A stretch of 45,236 bases of DNA from Roseibacillus sp. (GTDB lineage: Bacteria; Verrucomicrobiota; Verrucomicrobiia; Verrucomicrobiales; Akkermansiaceae). The stretch spans positions 109,071-154,306 of the forward strand of contig NZAC01000014.1 of NCBI GenBank assembly GCA_002686085.1, read 5' to 3'. A program made the translations under genes and the position numbers. How positions within the stretch are numbered: the first letter of the stretch is position 1; every line of letters starts with the position of its first letter. The notes below the pieces were generated by a model that was given only the letters and a program-made list of their open reading frames with translations, ran no database searches and had not been told where the DNA came from. Shown here piece after piece: positions 15,164 to 24,995 of this stretch.

Positions 15164-18100
15164 ATGTATAGATCCATTACCCTCGAGGAAGATATCGCAC
15201 TGAAGCAAGTCATTGCGAATCGGCATGGCGACGAAACGAGTTGTCAGCGCTACAACTGGCGGGAGTCCCTCGCAAGTGAGCACCGTGCTCCAATACCCGA
15301 AATCATTGTAACGCGGGGTGCTGGGGAGGTGCAATTTTCCCTGGCGGATGTGACCGATACCATTGGGGAAGCGCTCACCGATCTTCTTCTTTCTCGCCAG
15401 GAGCAGGAGGAAAGGATCTTCAATGATGAGAATCGTAATTTCGTCACGGCTGTAGCCTTCAGTGTTGCCAAAAGCCTTATGCAGCAGGTGCAACGTGGGG
15501 GAACGATTAAGCTGAGCCATAATGATCTGAATCTCCTTATAGAGAAGGCTCTGATCGAAAACGATGCGCACGACGTCGCGAAGTCTCTTCTCTTTGCGCG
15601 GAGTTACGAGAAGAACGGAGAAATCTTGGTCAGTGAGGACCCGCATCTCATGCCTGTCCGACTCATTCGCAGGAACGGAAATGTTGTTCCATGGAGTGAA
15701 ACGAAGATCGAGACCGCAGTCCGTAAGGCCTTCCTCGACCTGCGCAAGGACCCTGAGCCTGCATCACGAATTGCTCATGGGGTCACCAAGAGAGTTCGGG
15801 GAGGAGATTCGGCCTTCGTGCATATCGAGGATGTGCAGGATCTCGTTGAGGAAGAACTGGGCCGGCAGGGCCAATATGAGGTCATGAGGGCCTACATGTC
15901 CTACCGGATCCAGCGTGCGGAAGTACGGAAGATCCATCAGGCTGAGGCGACCGAGGATCCCAATCAGGACTCCATGGTCGTGGTGACGAGGGAGGACGGG
16001 CAGAGTGATTTCTGGGACGGAACAGAACTCAAGAAACGAATTCAATTCGGAATGATTGGGTTGAATCTCTGTCTCAGCGAGGAAGAGATCGAGTTCGAAC
16101 TTCGAAGGTCGATTGGAGCCGAGATCGCGGAGAGCGAGTTGCAGAGAACCATTGTTCTCAACGCCAAGTCGCTCATTGAGAAAGACGCCGATTTTGCCAA
16201 GTTTGCTGCGCGAATTCTACTCAGTTATATTTACGAAGAGGTCCTCGACTGGTCGATTCAGCGGGATGGGATTGCCTCGCTGAAGGCGGCGCACCAGGAA
16301 CAGTTTCGGCGGTACCTGAAGCACGGAGTCGCGATTAAGAGAATCAGCCCTGAACTTGTTGAGCGCTACGATCTGGAGCGTCTTTCGGAGGCGTTCGACC
16401 CCTCCGCAGACCTCGATTTCGATTACTTGGGGATCCAGACCCTCTACGATCGTTATCTCGTAGTAGATAAGACCTCTGCGAAGCCGAGGAGGATTGAAAC
16501 CCCTCAATTTTTCTGGATGCGGGTGTCAATGGGACTCTTCAAGGCAGAGGAACAAAATCGGGAAGATTGGGTTATTCGACTTTACCAGCTGTACAAGGGC
16601 CGGAGGTTCTGCTCTTCCACCCCAACGCTCTTTAACTCCGGAACACTCCATTCCCAGCTGTCGTCCTGCTATCTTTACAAGGTCGATGATTCCATCGAGT
16701 CCATCATGATAAGAGGAATCTCCGAAAATGCCTTCCTTTCCAAGTGGGCCGGAGGCCTGGGGGGATCATGGACGAGTGTTCGGGGGACTGGTGCCTACAT
16801 TCAGGGGACAAACGGCGAAAGCCAGGGAGTCATACCCTTCCTCAAATTACACAACGACCAACTGGTCGCCGTTAATCAGGGTGGCAAGCGCCGAGGATCA
16901 GGCTGCGCTTACCTCGAGAGCTGGCACAATGACATTGAAGATTTTCTTGAGCTGCGAGTGAACACCGGGGATGAGCGCCGGCGGACGCACGACATGAATA
17001 CCGCGAACTGGATTCCGGATCTCTTCATGAAGCGGATGGAGGCAAGAGAGGACTGGACTCTTCTCAGGGCTAATGAGTGTCCCGACCTTCATGATCTCTA
17101 CGGGAAAGCCTTCGAACAGCGTTATCAGGAGTATGAGGAAAAGGCCGCCGAGGGGAAAATCTGGAGTCGTAAGGTCAAGGCTATCGATCTCTGGAAAAAA
17201 ATGCTCAAGATGCTCTTTGAGACAGGGCACCCATGGATCACGTTCAAGGATCCCTGCAATGTACGTAGTCCTCAGGACCACGTAGGGGTGATTCATTCCT
17301 CGAACCTGTGCACGGAGATTACCCTCAACACCAGTGATGACGAGACCGCGGTCTGTAATCTTGGTTCGGTCGTATTGGACACCCATGTGACCAAGGACGG
17401 CATGCTGGATCATGAAATGCTGAGTGAAACAATCACCGTTGCGATTCGGGCCTTGGACAATGTCATCGATATCAACTTCTATCCGACCGATGCGGCGAAG
17501 ACAGCCAATAGCCGCCACCGGCCGATCGGTCTCGGTGTCATGGGACTCCAGAACGCGCTGTTTAAGAAGGATCTCTCTTTCGCCAGTGACGACGCGGTAG
17601 CCTTCAACGATGAGTTCATGGAGGCGATAGCCTATTATGCTTACGGTGCGTCAAGTGACCTGGCGGCTGAGCGTGGTAGCTATTCAAGCTACAAGGGCTC
17701 CAAATGGGATCGGGGAATCCTTCCTCAGGACACTCTGGATCTCCTAGAAGACGAGCGAGGTGATGCTGTGACGGTGCCGCGTGGCGGTAAAATGGACTGG
17801 AAACCCGTTCGGGAGAAAATCATGAAGCATGGAATTCGAAATTCCAATGTCCTCGCCATCGCTCCGACTGCGACGATCTCAAATATCATGGGCACCACCC
17901 CGTGTATTGAGCCGAACTACAAGAACCTTTTTGTGAAGAGTAACCTCAGCGGGGATTTCACAGTGCTGAACAGACAACTCGTCCAGGATCTGAAGAAGGA
18001 AGGCCTCTGGACCCCCGACATGCTGGACCAGCTCAAGTATTTTGACGGGGAGTTGAGCGATATTGATGAGATACCAGAAAGTCTGAAGCAGAAACACCTC

Positions 18101-18436
18101 ACGGTGTTTGGAGTAGATTACAATTTCATCATTGATGCCGCATCTCGCAGACAGAAGTGGATTGATCAAAGTCAGAGTGTGAATCTGTTTCTGGCCTCAC
18201 CGGACATGAAGGCTTTGAGTCACATGTATCGCCATGCGTGGCGAACTGGACTTAAGACGACCTATTACCTGCGAACTCTTCAGGCCAGTAATATCGAAAA
18301 GGCAACAGTGCAGCTAAAGAAGGACAGTGCCCCTCAGGGCGAAAAACCCGGGGGGAAAACGTATACTCCTGAGGAGAAAACTGCCTGCTCCATCGAAGCC
18401 ATGATGAATGGCGGCGAGTGCGAGGCCTGTCAGTAA
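15164..18436 (+). CDS. nrdA: Ribonucleotide reductase R1 subunit with multiple ATP-cones
   Basis: A 1090-residue catalytic subunit that reduces ribonucleotides to deoxyribonucleotides. It is longer than E. coli NrdA because of an extended N-terminus with what appear to be three ATP-cone-like domains: a degenerate one at about 46-150, a clear one beginning PVRLIRRNGNVVPWSETKI at about 165-260, and a third starting VVVTREDGQSDFWDG near 270. Chlamydia NrdA also carries three, in agreement with the class Ic-like R2. Active-site residues are complete: redox pair C502 (SSCYLYK) and C731 (AVCNLGS), thiyl C716 with N714 and E718 (NLCTEI), Y1034-Y1035 (KTTYYLRT), and C-terminal thiols C1086/C1089 (GGECEACQ). 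No intein or frameshift is seen. It probably shares the nrdB promoter. Confidence 0.97.
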   Translation: MYRSITLEEDIALKQVIANRHGDETSCQRYNWRESLASEHRAPIPEIIVTRGAGEVQFSLADVTDTIGEALTDLLLSRQEQEERIFNDENRNFVTAVAFSVAKSLMQQVQRGGTIKLSHNDLNLLIEKALIENDAHDVAKSLLFARSYEKNGEILVSEDPHLMPVRLIRRNGNVVPWSETKIETAVRKAFLDLRKDPEPASRIAHGVTKRVRGGDSAFVHIEDVQDLVEEELGRQGQYEVMRAYMSYRIQRAEVRKIHQAEATEDPNQDSMVVVTREDGQSDFWDGTELKKRIQFGMIGLNLCLSEEEIEFELRRSIGAEIAESELQRTIVLNAKSLIEKDADFAKFAARILLSYIYEEVLDWSIQRDGIASLKAAHQEQFRRYLKHGVAIKRISPELVERYDLERLSEAFDPSADLDFDYLGIQTLYDRYLVVDKTSAKPRRIETPQFFWMRVSMGLFKAEEQNREDWVIRLYQLYKGRRFCSSTPTLFNSGTLHSQLSSCYLYKVDDSIESIMIRGISENAFLSKWAGGLGGSWTSVRGTGAYIQGTNGESQGVIPFLKLHNDQLVAVNQGGKRRGSGCAYLESWHNDIEDFLELRVNTGDERRRTHDMNTANWIPDLFMKRMEAREDWTLLRANECPDLHDLYGKAFEQRYQEYEEKAAEGKIWSRKVKAIDLWKKMLKMLFETGHPWITFKDPCNVRSPQDHVGVIHSSNLCTEITLNTSDDETAVCNLGSVVLDTHVTKDGMLDHEMLSETITVAIRALDNVIDINFYPTDAAKTANSRHRPIGLGVMGLQNALFKKDLSFASDDAVAFNDEFMEAIAYYAYGASSDLAAERGSYSSYKGSKWDRGILPQDTLDLLEDERGDAVTVPRGGKMDWKPVREKIMKHGIRNSNVLAIAPTATISNIMGTTPCIEPNYKNLFVKSNLSGDFTVLNRQLVQDLKKEGLWTPDMLDQLKYFDGELSDIDEIPESLKQKHLTVFGVDYNFIIDAASRRQKWIDQSQSVNLFLASPDMKALSHMYRHAWRTGLKTTYYLRTLQASNIEKATVQLKKDSAPQGEKPGGKTYTPEEKTACSIEAMMNGGECEACQ

Positions 18437-18603
18437 GAGAGCTTCTTTGAGAACTTTGGGCTCTCCTCGTTTTCTGCCATGCTGGGCTCTCTTAAGTGTC
18501 GCGGGGAAGTGGGGGCGTGGCTTGGAGAACAGGGTTTTACCAGTGGAGGCTTGATTGGCCTGTAGTCCGGGTCCCTGGTCCGCAAAGACTTCCGTTCCTG
18601 GTG

Positions 18604-18640
18604 CACTCCCGACTGGTTGTCAGTCCGGGAGTGACTTTGT
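18604..18640 (+). terminator. Terminator-like hairpin after nrdA
   Basis: CACTCCCG-ACTG pairs with CAGT-C-CGGGAGTG around a GTTGT loop (18604-18633), a 12-bp stem with one bulged base. The sequence after it is moderately T-rich (ACTTTGTCTTGT). It lies 167 bases beyond the nrdA stop and 44 bases before the next start, so it could also act in the leader of the DUF4432 gene. Confidence 0.5.
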
Positions 18641-18683
18641 CTTGTCATGTCCCTGAACCATGGGATTTGATTTGCTGGTAATC

Positions 18684-19895
18684 ATGAAAAGACCAACGCC
18701 AGTACTCTCTTTCCTTCTCTGCGCCAATCTTCTGCTTTCGGCCTTGCCGGGGTTTGCAGAGGAATTCCATGCAACCCTCACAGACACCTCCACCAATACC
18801 TGGGTGGAAGACTTCTCGGTTGACGGCGGAGCCGGCAGAAACGGCGATGTGGTCTGGTCAGTACGGAAATATACTCTCCGGGGAGGCAAGCAGGCTGGAG
18901 TGGATGTAGTAGAGGTCAACAACGGCAAGTTGCGTTTCACGGTGGTGCCAACCCGTGGAATGAACGTACATGAGCTTCACTGTGGGGACATTCGTCTTGG
19001 CTGGGACTCTCCGGTTACGGAGCTGGTCAATCCTCTTTTCATTAACCCGGCAGACCGTAGTGGTCTGGGGTGGCTTGATGGATTCAATGAGTGGATGACC
19101 CGATGCGGATATGAGTTTGCGGGTCACCCGGGTGAGGATGACGAGAAGATGCTCAGCCTCCACGGTAAGGCTTCAAACTTGCCGGCATCCAAGGTGGAGG
19201 TTTTTCTCAAGAACAACCGGATTCACGTGAGGGGCCGGGTTGAAGAGAAGATGTTCAAGTTTGTGAATCTGGAAATGGTCACGGACATCTCTACCGAAAT
19301 AGGAAGCACTTCGGTGCGCTTTGACGATACTCTCACGAACCGAGGCTCCAGTCCTCAGGAGTTTGAGATCATCTACCATGCCAATTATGGGGAGCCTCTT
19401 CTGGAAAAAGGTTCTCGTTTTATTGCCCCGGTCAAAAGTGTGACTCCCTTTGACGAGCGTGCCGTGGAGGAACTGGAGGATTACCAAGTCTACTACGGTC
19501 CGACCAAGGACTACGGAGAAACGGTCTATTGCATGGAGTTGAATTCAGGTGCGAATGGGAGAACAACCGTGATGCTCCACAACGCGGCTGCCTCTCAGGG
19601 CGTAGCGATGTCATATAATGTGGACAGTCTTCCCTTCTTCACGCTTTGGAAAAATACAGATGTGGGCGAGAAGGGTTATGTAACCGGGTTGGAGCCGGGT
19701 TCGGGCTTTCCCTATAATCGTTCGGTCGAAAGAGAGCGTGGGCGCGTGAAAACGATTGCCCCCGGGAAGGCGAAGCATTTTCACGTGGAGGTGGAGGTTC
19801 TTCCTGATGGAGCGGCAGTAAAAAAAGCCGCAGCGGTGATCTCTGCCATCCAGGGAGGCAGAAAGACGGTCGTGAACGACGAGCCAGAGCAATAG
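18684..19895 (+). CDS. Secreted DUF4432 (aldose-1-epimerase-like) protein
   Basis: A 403-residue exported protein of the DUF4432 family, which shares the galactose-mutarotase/aldose-1-epimerase beta-sandwich fold. The ATG at 18684 gives a signal peptide (MKRPTPVLSFLLCANLLLSA, cut near GFAEE). Family-like segments are VVPTRGMNVHELHCGDIRLGWDSP, LSLHGKASNLPA with the His expected in the sugar-binding cleft, EIIYHANYGEPLLEKGS, and the C-terminal GYVTGLEPGSGFPYNRSVER. These proteins probably bind or interconvert a sugar anomer, but no catalytic proof is available. The placement between the nrd genes and the Verru_Chthon gene shows no operon, although other sugar-related genes occur in the window. 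An in-frame ATG at 18660 would add eight residues and is less likely. Confidence 0.88.
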   Translation: MKRPTPVLSFLLCANLLLSALPGFAEEFHATLTDTSTNTWVEDFSVDGGAGRNGDVVWSVRKYTLRGGKQAGVDVVEVNNGKLRFTVVPTRGMNVHELHCGDIRLGWDSPVTELVNPLFINPADRSGLGWLDGFNEWMTRCGYEFAGHPGEDDEKMLSLHGKASNLPASKVEVFLKNNRIHVRGRVEEKMFKFVNLEMVTDISTEIGSTSVRFDDTLTNRGSSPQEFEIIYHANYGEPLLEKGSRFIAPVKSVTPFDERAVEELEDYQVYYGPTKDYGETVYCMELNSGANGRTTVMLHNAAASQGVAMSYNVDSLPFFTLWKNTDVGEKGYVTGLEPGSGFPYNRSVERERGRVKTIAPGKAKHFHVEVEVLPDGAAVKKAAAVISAIQGGRKTVVNDEPEQ

Positions 19896-20195
19896 CTCAG
19901 CTTGCCAACGGGCTTACTGGGAGTCTCGAACCCAGAATAGTGACCCAGTTGGGTTGTAATACCGGGCTTGGTTCGTGTGGTGGGGCAACCGCGGGGCAGG
20001 CGTCCCACTGGCTGCTTTGCAGAGGGAATGGAATAAAAAGACTAAAAAATAGGCCTTATAATGATTGCCAGCTCCGTGAGGTCTCGGGGAAAAAGAACAC
20101 TTGGTGAATACAGAGATTTTTCTGGCGTCGGGGGGGGCTGTCGTATGTATAATGCGAATACCCTGAGCCTTCGACCATTTAACATGCATGCCGCT
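19896..20195. other. Intergenic region before the Verru_Chthon A gene
   Basis: No gene is supported. It has small inverted repeats just after the DUF4432 stop (CTGGG at 19917-19921 with CCCAG at 19931-19935, and ACCCAGTTGGGT at 19943-19954), TATAAT hexamers at 20057-20062 and 20148-20153 without a good -35, and an eight-G run near 20130. In-frame ATGs exist upstream of the chosen start of the next gene (for example 20184). Confidence 0.5.
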
Positions 20196-23100
20196 ATGAC
20201 AACTACCAAGGATAGAGGGAGAAAGGGCTTCTCCCTTGTTACCACTGTCACGATTCTGGTGCTCCTTTCTCTTATCGCAATCGGGCTTCTTTCGCTGTCT
20301 GCTGTGACCCTGCGTAGCAGCACCTCTGAACTGGCCCAGTTGGAGGCGCAATCCAATGCTCGGCTGGCCCTGATGGTGGCGATTGGAGAATTGCAGGCAC
20401 ACCTCGGCCCTGATCAGCGGGTTTCTGCGGAAGCTGGTGTTCTCGACAAGGAGCCAGATCCCTACAACGCGGAGGGAATCCAGGGGATCAGGCATCCGCA
20501 TTGGGTTGGGGTGTGGAGCACTGAGTGGGTTCCTCCGGGCAGCGACGGCGTCAACAAGTCTCCGTGGGTCCGTGATGATGATGAGGGAGGCTTGAGTGAT
20601 CAGCGATTCACGGGTGCAGCAGGTAGGGGCTTTGACAGAGAGAGAGACATTCTTAGCTATCTCATCAGTGGCAATGAAGGGGGACGTGCCGAGCTGGGAG
20701 TCGACCTCATTGAAGCCGAGGCTTGGGAGGGAGACCAGATTGAGCTTGTTGGTGATGGAACCGTGTCAACCACTGAAGAATATGTTGTTGCCCCTCGGGT
20801 ATCCACGCGCAACGACCAGAACCGGGTGACCGGTGGCTATGCCTATTGGATTGGGGATTTGGGTGTGCGGGCCAATGTGGCCATGGTTGATGCCTACAAT
20901 CTCGACGATCCAGCACGGGGGCCCAATCCCGACGGCATGGAGCGCATCCTGAACCCTCAGGACACCGCAGCGAAGCAGCTTGATGGTATCAATAACGACC
21001 TCACCGACGAGGAAGTCCGCAAGCTCATCAGCCGTAAAACCGTTGAGCTGACTGACGGAGTGCCCAGCAGGGAAAATGCGCTGCGTAAGAAGCAGGCTTT
21101 CCACCACCTCACCACCCAGTCCAAGGCCGTTCTGTGTAACGTGCGGCAGGGGGGACTTCTGCGGGATTTGACTGCCTACATTCATGATCGTCGCGGCACG
21201 ATCAGAGACCTTCGGGCTGATGGGCGGATAACTTCCCAGGGTATCGATAATTTAGACAATATGATTGGGCCGGCAAACGCCAATGTGGCGAGGGAGCAGG
21301 GGACGACCTGGGGCCGGACAAAGTATCGGGACATCGCTCCGACCTTTGCTCTGGTTCGCAACTGGGCTCTTGCCGGCCGGGCTCTGCAATACGCCGAAGA
21401 GGATACCGCCATGGTAGACCCGGCGCCCCCAACCGCAGAGGACATCGCCAATGGAACCCTGCGGGGCATGAACGACGGGGTGAATGTCTATGACGGCGGC
21501 AATCTGCGGCCGGCGTCGTTCCTGCCTTTCGTCGAACCTAACCTCTTTCCGGTGATGACCGAGGCCTCGGTCTACTACAACCTTGCGACTTATCCGCAGT
21601 CTGAAAACAACCCCTCGTCTGGGAATGTGCTTCGGGTCTGTGTCTACCCCAGGGTCGCACTTTGGAACCCTTACAACGTGGCCCTCAATCTGCACAACAT
21701 GTGCGCCACAATGTTCGTTAACGGAAACAAAGATGTTCGTATCACCTACAGTGACCGCACGACCCGTAGCAACGTGCCGATTCCGTTTGGTCGGGGATCG
21801 ACGAGAGTTGGAGCGAGAGCTAGTGGTGCTGATCCCAGCCCGGGGCACTATGTCGGATGGCTGCTGGTGAAGTTGCAACCCACGACCATCCAGCCGGGTG
21901 AGACTCTCGTTTTCAGTCCGATGCGGACCGCAGAATATCAGACCTTTCAAGTGGACCGCAACGTTCTCTCGTCCTCGGTGGCCCCGGATCCGAGCATCTA
22001 CTTCTACCAGGACATGCAGGCGACCCATACCAAGCAGCCTACGAGCTTCATCGAGTTCCCGGGTCCAGGCAACCAGTCGGGTGGAGATAACTACATGATG
22101 TCGCTGAAGAGTGCGGGAAGGCAACGAACTTTCAATGACTCCTCCTTCAACTCGATGCAGTCCATCGTCTACGCTAACACCTCCCTTCAGGCAGGGGGTA
22201 GCGATGAGCTTCCTGTGCTGTGGGCCTCTGGGCGTGGACGACAGCCAGAGCCCCGGGTTCACCGGCTCGCTAATAGCCGGGACCGGCTTCCTGGGACCGC
22301 AATTCCTGACACCCGGACGAGGGATGGATTTCGCATCCGTTGGTGGGATGAGCATCGCTCCAATATCCTTGGCTCCGGCCAGTTACGTGGGCAACCGCAG
22401 CACCTCAAGACCTCCGTGATTGGAACGTGGAACCCCCGGGCCGCCTACTTCTGCCGGAACCCTTGGGACAATATCACGGACCTTCCTCCTCATTTCTATG
22501 GGATGTACACCCGCGATTTGTTCGACCAGAGAGTCAGCTGGCAGAATATGATGCCGCGCTCGGTAGATGGGAAAAACGTAAGCTGGCCCTTCGGCGAGCC
22601 TCTGGGTGCGCCGGATGATGGAGTGGTTCTTTTTGACGTGCCCCGCGAGGAGATCGGTATTCCCTCCCTCGGGTTTCTCCGTCATCTCAAGCTTTCGGAA
22701 TTCGGATGGCACCCGAGCTATGCGGTGGGTAACTCCCTCGTGGATCCCCGGGTAGGCCGCCTTCACACCAGTCCGGTCCTGCGCACCTCGCAGGAGAAGA
22801 GGAACAACGGGTGGAACCAGTATCTCTTTGGGCATCAGGGAGGTAGGACCTCTGGAAGGGGTGCTGACTACTGGGCCATGCTGACAAGGCAGATCCTGTT
22901 CAATCGACCTGATGACCACTTTGTGGTTTATGACCTGAGCTATGAGACCAACTTCAACCTGTGGGACAATTTCTTTGTGTCGACCGGTAATCCTTCCCGG
23001 AAGCAGGCCTTCGTGAGGAATCCCGAGGAGAACCCCCTGCCGAATGGACGTTTCCAATTGATTGGAACCGGCACGGAGGTAGAGCGCGATGTTGTCGATT

Positions 23101-23915
23101 TTCATCGATCGGCCAGCCAGCTCTGGCTCAATGGTGGGTTCAATGTGCACTCGGTCAGCGTGGATGCGTGGAAGGCTGTGCTGGCCTCTGCCATGAACGC
23201 TGGCGACTATGCTAGTGAGGACGCCGTTCCCTTTCCCCGGGTGATCAACCCACCCAACGGGGAGTATCTTGGGGGCAACTGGGATGACGAGGAAGCAACC
23301 TCAGGTTTCCTCAGTATCGACGGAAGTGATGCCACGGACAGTGAATTGGAGCGACTCGCCCAGGAAATCGTGCGGGAGGTAAAGGAGAGGGCACCCTTCT
23401 TTGGCCTCTCAGACTTTATCAACCGTCGGCTGGTAGCGAGTGAGCATGGCGATGCCGGTCCGATCGAGGCAGCGATCCAGCGGTCCGGAATTAACGCCGA
23501 GTTCGACGAGAATGAAATTCTTCGGATCCCCAATACCGAGGATGATCGTCTTCGGAATGTGAGCTTCGATAATATGCGTGACGCAACCCGCCTCGAGCAG
23601 ACCCAGAAGCCTGACTCCGTGGCATGGGGACTTCCTGGTTACCTGACTCAGGGGGACGTCGTACAGGCGATTGGTTCCGCCCTGCGACCACGGTCCGATT
23701 CCTTTATTGTCCGGGCTTATGGTGAATCCGTAGACGCACAGGGCGAAGTGGAAGCCAGAGCATGGTGTGAGGCGGTTGTGCAGCGTAGTCCGGAGCCCGT
23801 CAATCCGGACTCCAGTGGGTTGAATCCTGTGGCTAAGCGTAACCCCGACGATCTTGAATTTGGTCGCCGCTTCAAATTGGTGAGCTTCCGCTGGCTGAAT
23901 GCCGAGGAAGTCTAG
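20196..23915 (+). CDS. Verru_Chthon cassette protein A (prepilin-like giant secreted protein)
   Basis: A 1239-residue protein of the Verru_Chthon cassette type A family (TIGR02600-like), known from Verrucomicrobia and normally found with the smaller B, C and D pseudopilins. The N-terminus has a prepilin-like leader: basic residues and G-F (DRGRKGFSLVTTVT) then a single hydrophobic helix (ILVLLSLIAIGLLSLSAVTL). Unlike classic type IV prepilins there is no Glu at position 5 of the mature helix. The rest is long and non-repetitive, with the family-typical YAYWIGDLGVRANVAMVDA, VALWNPYNVALNLHNM and the C-terminal GDVVQAIGSALRPRSDSFIVR, close to the end of GspK-like domains. Start ATG 20196 is chosen to place the leader correctly. 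No B/C/D partners are seen in this window. It ends before a strong terminator. Confidence 0.85.
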   Translation: MTTTKDRGRKGFSLVTTVTILVLLSLIAIGLLSLSAVTLRSSTSELAQLEAQSNARLALMVAIGELQAHLGPDQRVSAEAGVLDKEPDPYNAEGIQGIRHPHWVGVWSTEWVPPGSDGVNKSPWVRDDDEGGLSDQRFTGAAGRGFDRERDILSYLISGNEGGRAELGVDLIEAEAWEGDQIELVGDGTVSTTEEYVVAPRVSTRNDQNRVTGGYAYWIGDLGVRANVAMVDAYNLDDPARGPNPDGMERILNPQDTAAKQLDGINNDLTDEEVRKLISRKTVELTDGVPSRENALRKKQAFHHLTTQSKAVLCNVRQGGLLRDLTAYIHDRRGTIRDLRADGRITSQGIDNLDNMIGPANANVAREQGTTWGRTKYRDIAPTFALVRNWALAGRALQYAEEDTAMVDPAPPTAEDIANGTLRGMNDGVNVYDGGNLRPASFLPFVEPNLFPVMTEASVYYNLATYPQSENNPSSGNVLRVCVYPRVALWNPYNVALNLHNMCATMFVNGNKDVRITYSDRTTRSNVPIPFGRGSTRVGARASGADPSPGHYVGWLLVKLQPTTIQPGETLVFSPMRTAEYQTFQVDRNVLSSSVAPDPSIYFYQDMQATHTKQPTSFIEFPGPGNQSGGDNYMMSLKSAGRQRTFNDSSFNSMQSIVYANTSLQAGGSDELPVLWASGRGRQPEPRVHRLANSRDRLPGTAIPDTRTRDGFRIRWWDEHRSNILGSGQLRGQPQHLKTSVIGTWNPRAAYFCRNPWDNITDLPPHFYGMYTRDLFDQRVSWQNMMPRSVDGKNVSWPFGEPLGAPDDGVVLFDVPREEIGIPSLGFLRHLKLSEFGWHPSYAVGNSLVDPRVGRLHTSPVLRTSQEKRNNGWNQYLFGHQGGRTSGRGADYWAMLTRQILFNRPDDHFVVYDLSYETNFNLWDNFFVSTGNPSRKQAFVRNPEENPLPNGRFQLIGTGTEVERDVVDFHRSASQLWLNGGFNVHSVSVDAWKAVLASAMNAGDYASEDAVPFPRVINPPNGEYLGGNWDDEEATSGFLSIDGSDATDSELERLAQEIVREVKERAPFFGLSDFINRRLVASEHGDAGPIEAAIQRSGINAEFDENEILRIPNTEDDRLRNVSFDNMRDATRLEQTQKPDSVAWGLPGYLTQGDVVQAIGSALRPRSDSFIVRAYGESVDAQGEVEARAWCEAVVQRSPEPVNPDSSGLNPVAKRNPDDLEFGRRFKLVSFRWLNAEEV

Positions 23916-23944
23916 GAGCACGCTTGGAAGAATTCCCTCTTAGG

Positions 23945-23976
23945 GCCCATGGATCGTCCTGATCCATGGGCTTTTT
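23945..23976 (+). terminator. Intrinsic terminator of the Verru_Chthon A gene
   Basis: A perfect 11-bp stem (GCCCATGGATC at 23945-23955 with its complement at 23961-23971) closes a GTCCT loop and is followed by TTTTTATT. Confidence 0.93.
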
Positions 23977-24106
23977 ATTGTCTTAATTCGGGAGGATCCG
24001 GGAAAACGGCGGGATTACTTGAAGAGCTCGGCGGGGTCAGATGTTGTTGTTCTGACGTTCGAGCTAAAGGAGAGCCTCAAGAATCGGTTTGACGCTCCTC
24101 CCGGAG

Positions 24107-24781
24107 ATGAGCGAGAGTGTGGAAGTGTTTATCTTGCACTCTTCAATCAGATTCCTGCTTCTTTTGGTGTTTGCAGTTCTGACTCTTCCCGCTCCTGCTG
24201 AGGACGAGCCGGCGGGAGAGAAACCGCGGGTCTGGACTAGTTCCGATGGCAGGAAACTGACTGGAACACTTGAGGAAAAGGGAGAGGGCTGGGTGAAGCT
24301 TAAGATTAAGGGCAAGGTCTACAATCTGAAGCTTGAGAAGCTGAGTAAAGAGGATCAGGACTATTTAAAGACTCACAAGATCCGGAAGCCTCTCGAGATC
24401 AGGACGGAGCTCAAGTCCTACAAGGACAACGATCTTGAGCAGACCGTTATGACTTTGGACGTGGAATTTGCCAACATGGAGGAGAATTCCGAGCTCTACC
24501 TTCTCCTGGTGTGGATCTCCAAGAAGAAGTCTGATCAGAGCGGTGGTTCTGTAGGTATCAAGGGGAAGCTGGAATGCTTCTACGATCGAGATGGGGTCTA
24601 CTCCCATGAGGCTAGCTTTTACGATAACAAGAATGGAGAGGATTTTCGTGGCTGGGCTATTCGGGTGATGGATATGAAAGGTGCGGTTATTACCGAGCGT
24701 GCCAGCGCATCCAGTTATCTTCGTTATCTCGAGACGGTAGTTGCCCGCAGGGCTCCATTGCCTCCTGAGGACGGCAAGTGA
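24107..24781 (+). CDS. Secreted SHD1-domain protein
   Basis: A 224-residue exported protein. After a signal peptide (hydrophobic core FLLLLVFAVLTLPAPA) it has an SHD1 (Sla1 homology 1-like) domain at about 41-90: RVWTSSDGRKLTGTLEE, then GWVKLKIKGKVYNLKLEKLS and KEDQDYL. This small domain is common in secreted proteins of Planctomycetes and Verrucomicrobia. The remainder (about 95-224) is a beta-rich region I do not recognise, with repeated acidic/aromatic segments such as ELYLLLVWISKKK. Start choice is uncertain: ATG at 24107 is used, but a TTG at 24089 or GTG codons at 24119 and 24125 are possible. It follows the Verru_Chthon A terminator, so it should have its own promoter. Function unknown. 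Confidence 0.75.
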   Translation: MSESVEVFILHSSIRFLLLLVFAVLTLPAPAEDEPAGEKPRVWTSSDGRKLTGTLEEKGEGWVKLKIKGKVYNLKLEKLSKEDQDYLKTHKIRKPLEIRTELKSYKDNDLEQTVMTLDVEFANMEENSELYLLLVWISKKKSDQSGGSVGIKGKLECFYDRDGVYSHEASFYDNKNGEDFRGWAIRVMDMKGAVITERASASSYLRYLETVVARRAPLPPEDGK

Positions 24782-24995
24782 CAGGTATGAACCAGCTGCG
24801 CACTCTTCGCTCAAGGGCTCCAGGGATGGGGCCGGGAGGTCCAGTTTGATGTTGCCGGTAGACCCGTTAAGCGGCTGGAGGAAGGAACTCTCGACCGTCC
24901 TTACGATTCTGATGCTGCCTCATCCGGTCGCCCACAGACTCCGACGATCAAGATCTCAATGATGGAGGGCATTCGCTCTGTGGCGTGATCTCCAA

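Noticed and set aside
20130-20137. Run of eight G before the Verru_Chthon A gene
   Set aside because: It is upstream of the chosen start and outside any frame I would call, so a phase-variation role is not supported.
21252-22355. A 367-codon frame antisense to the Verru_Chthon A gene
   Set aside because: The sense strand is a well-supported long protein with a prepilin-like leader; the antisense frame shows no domain or signal.
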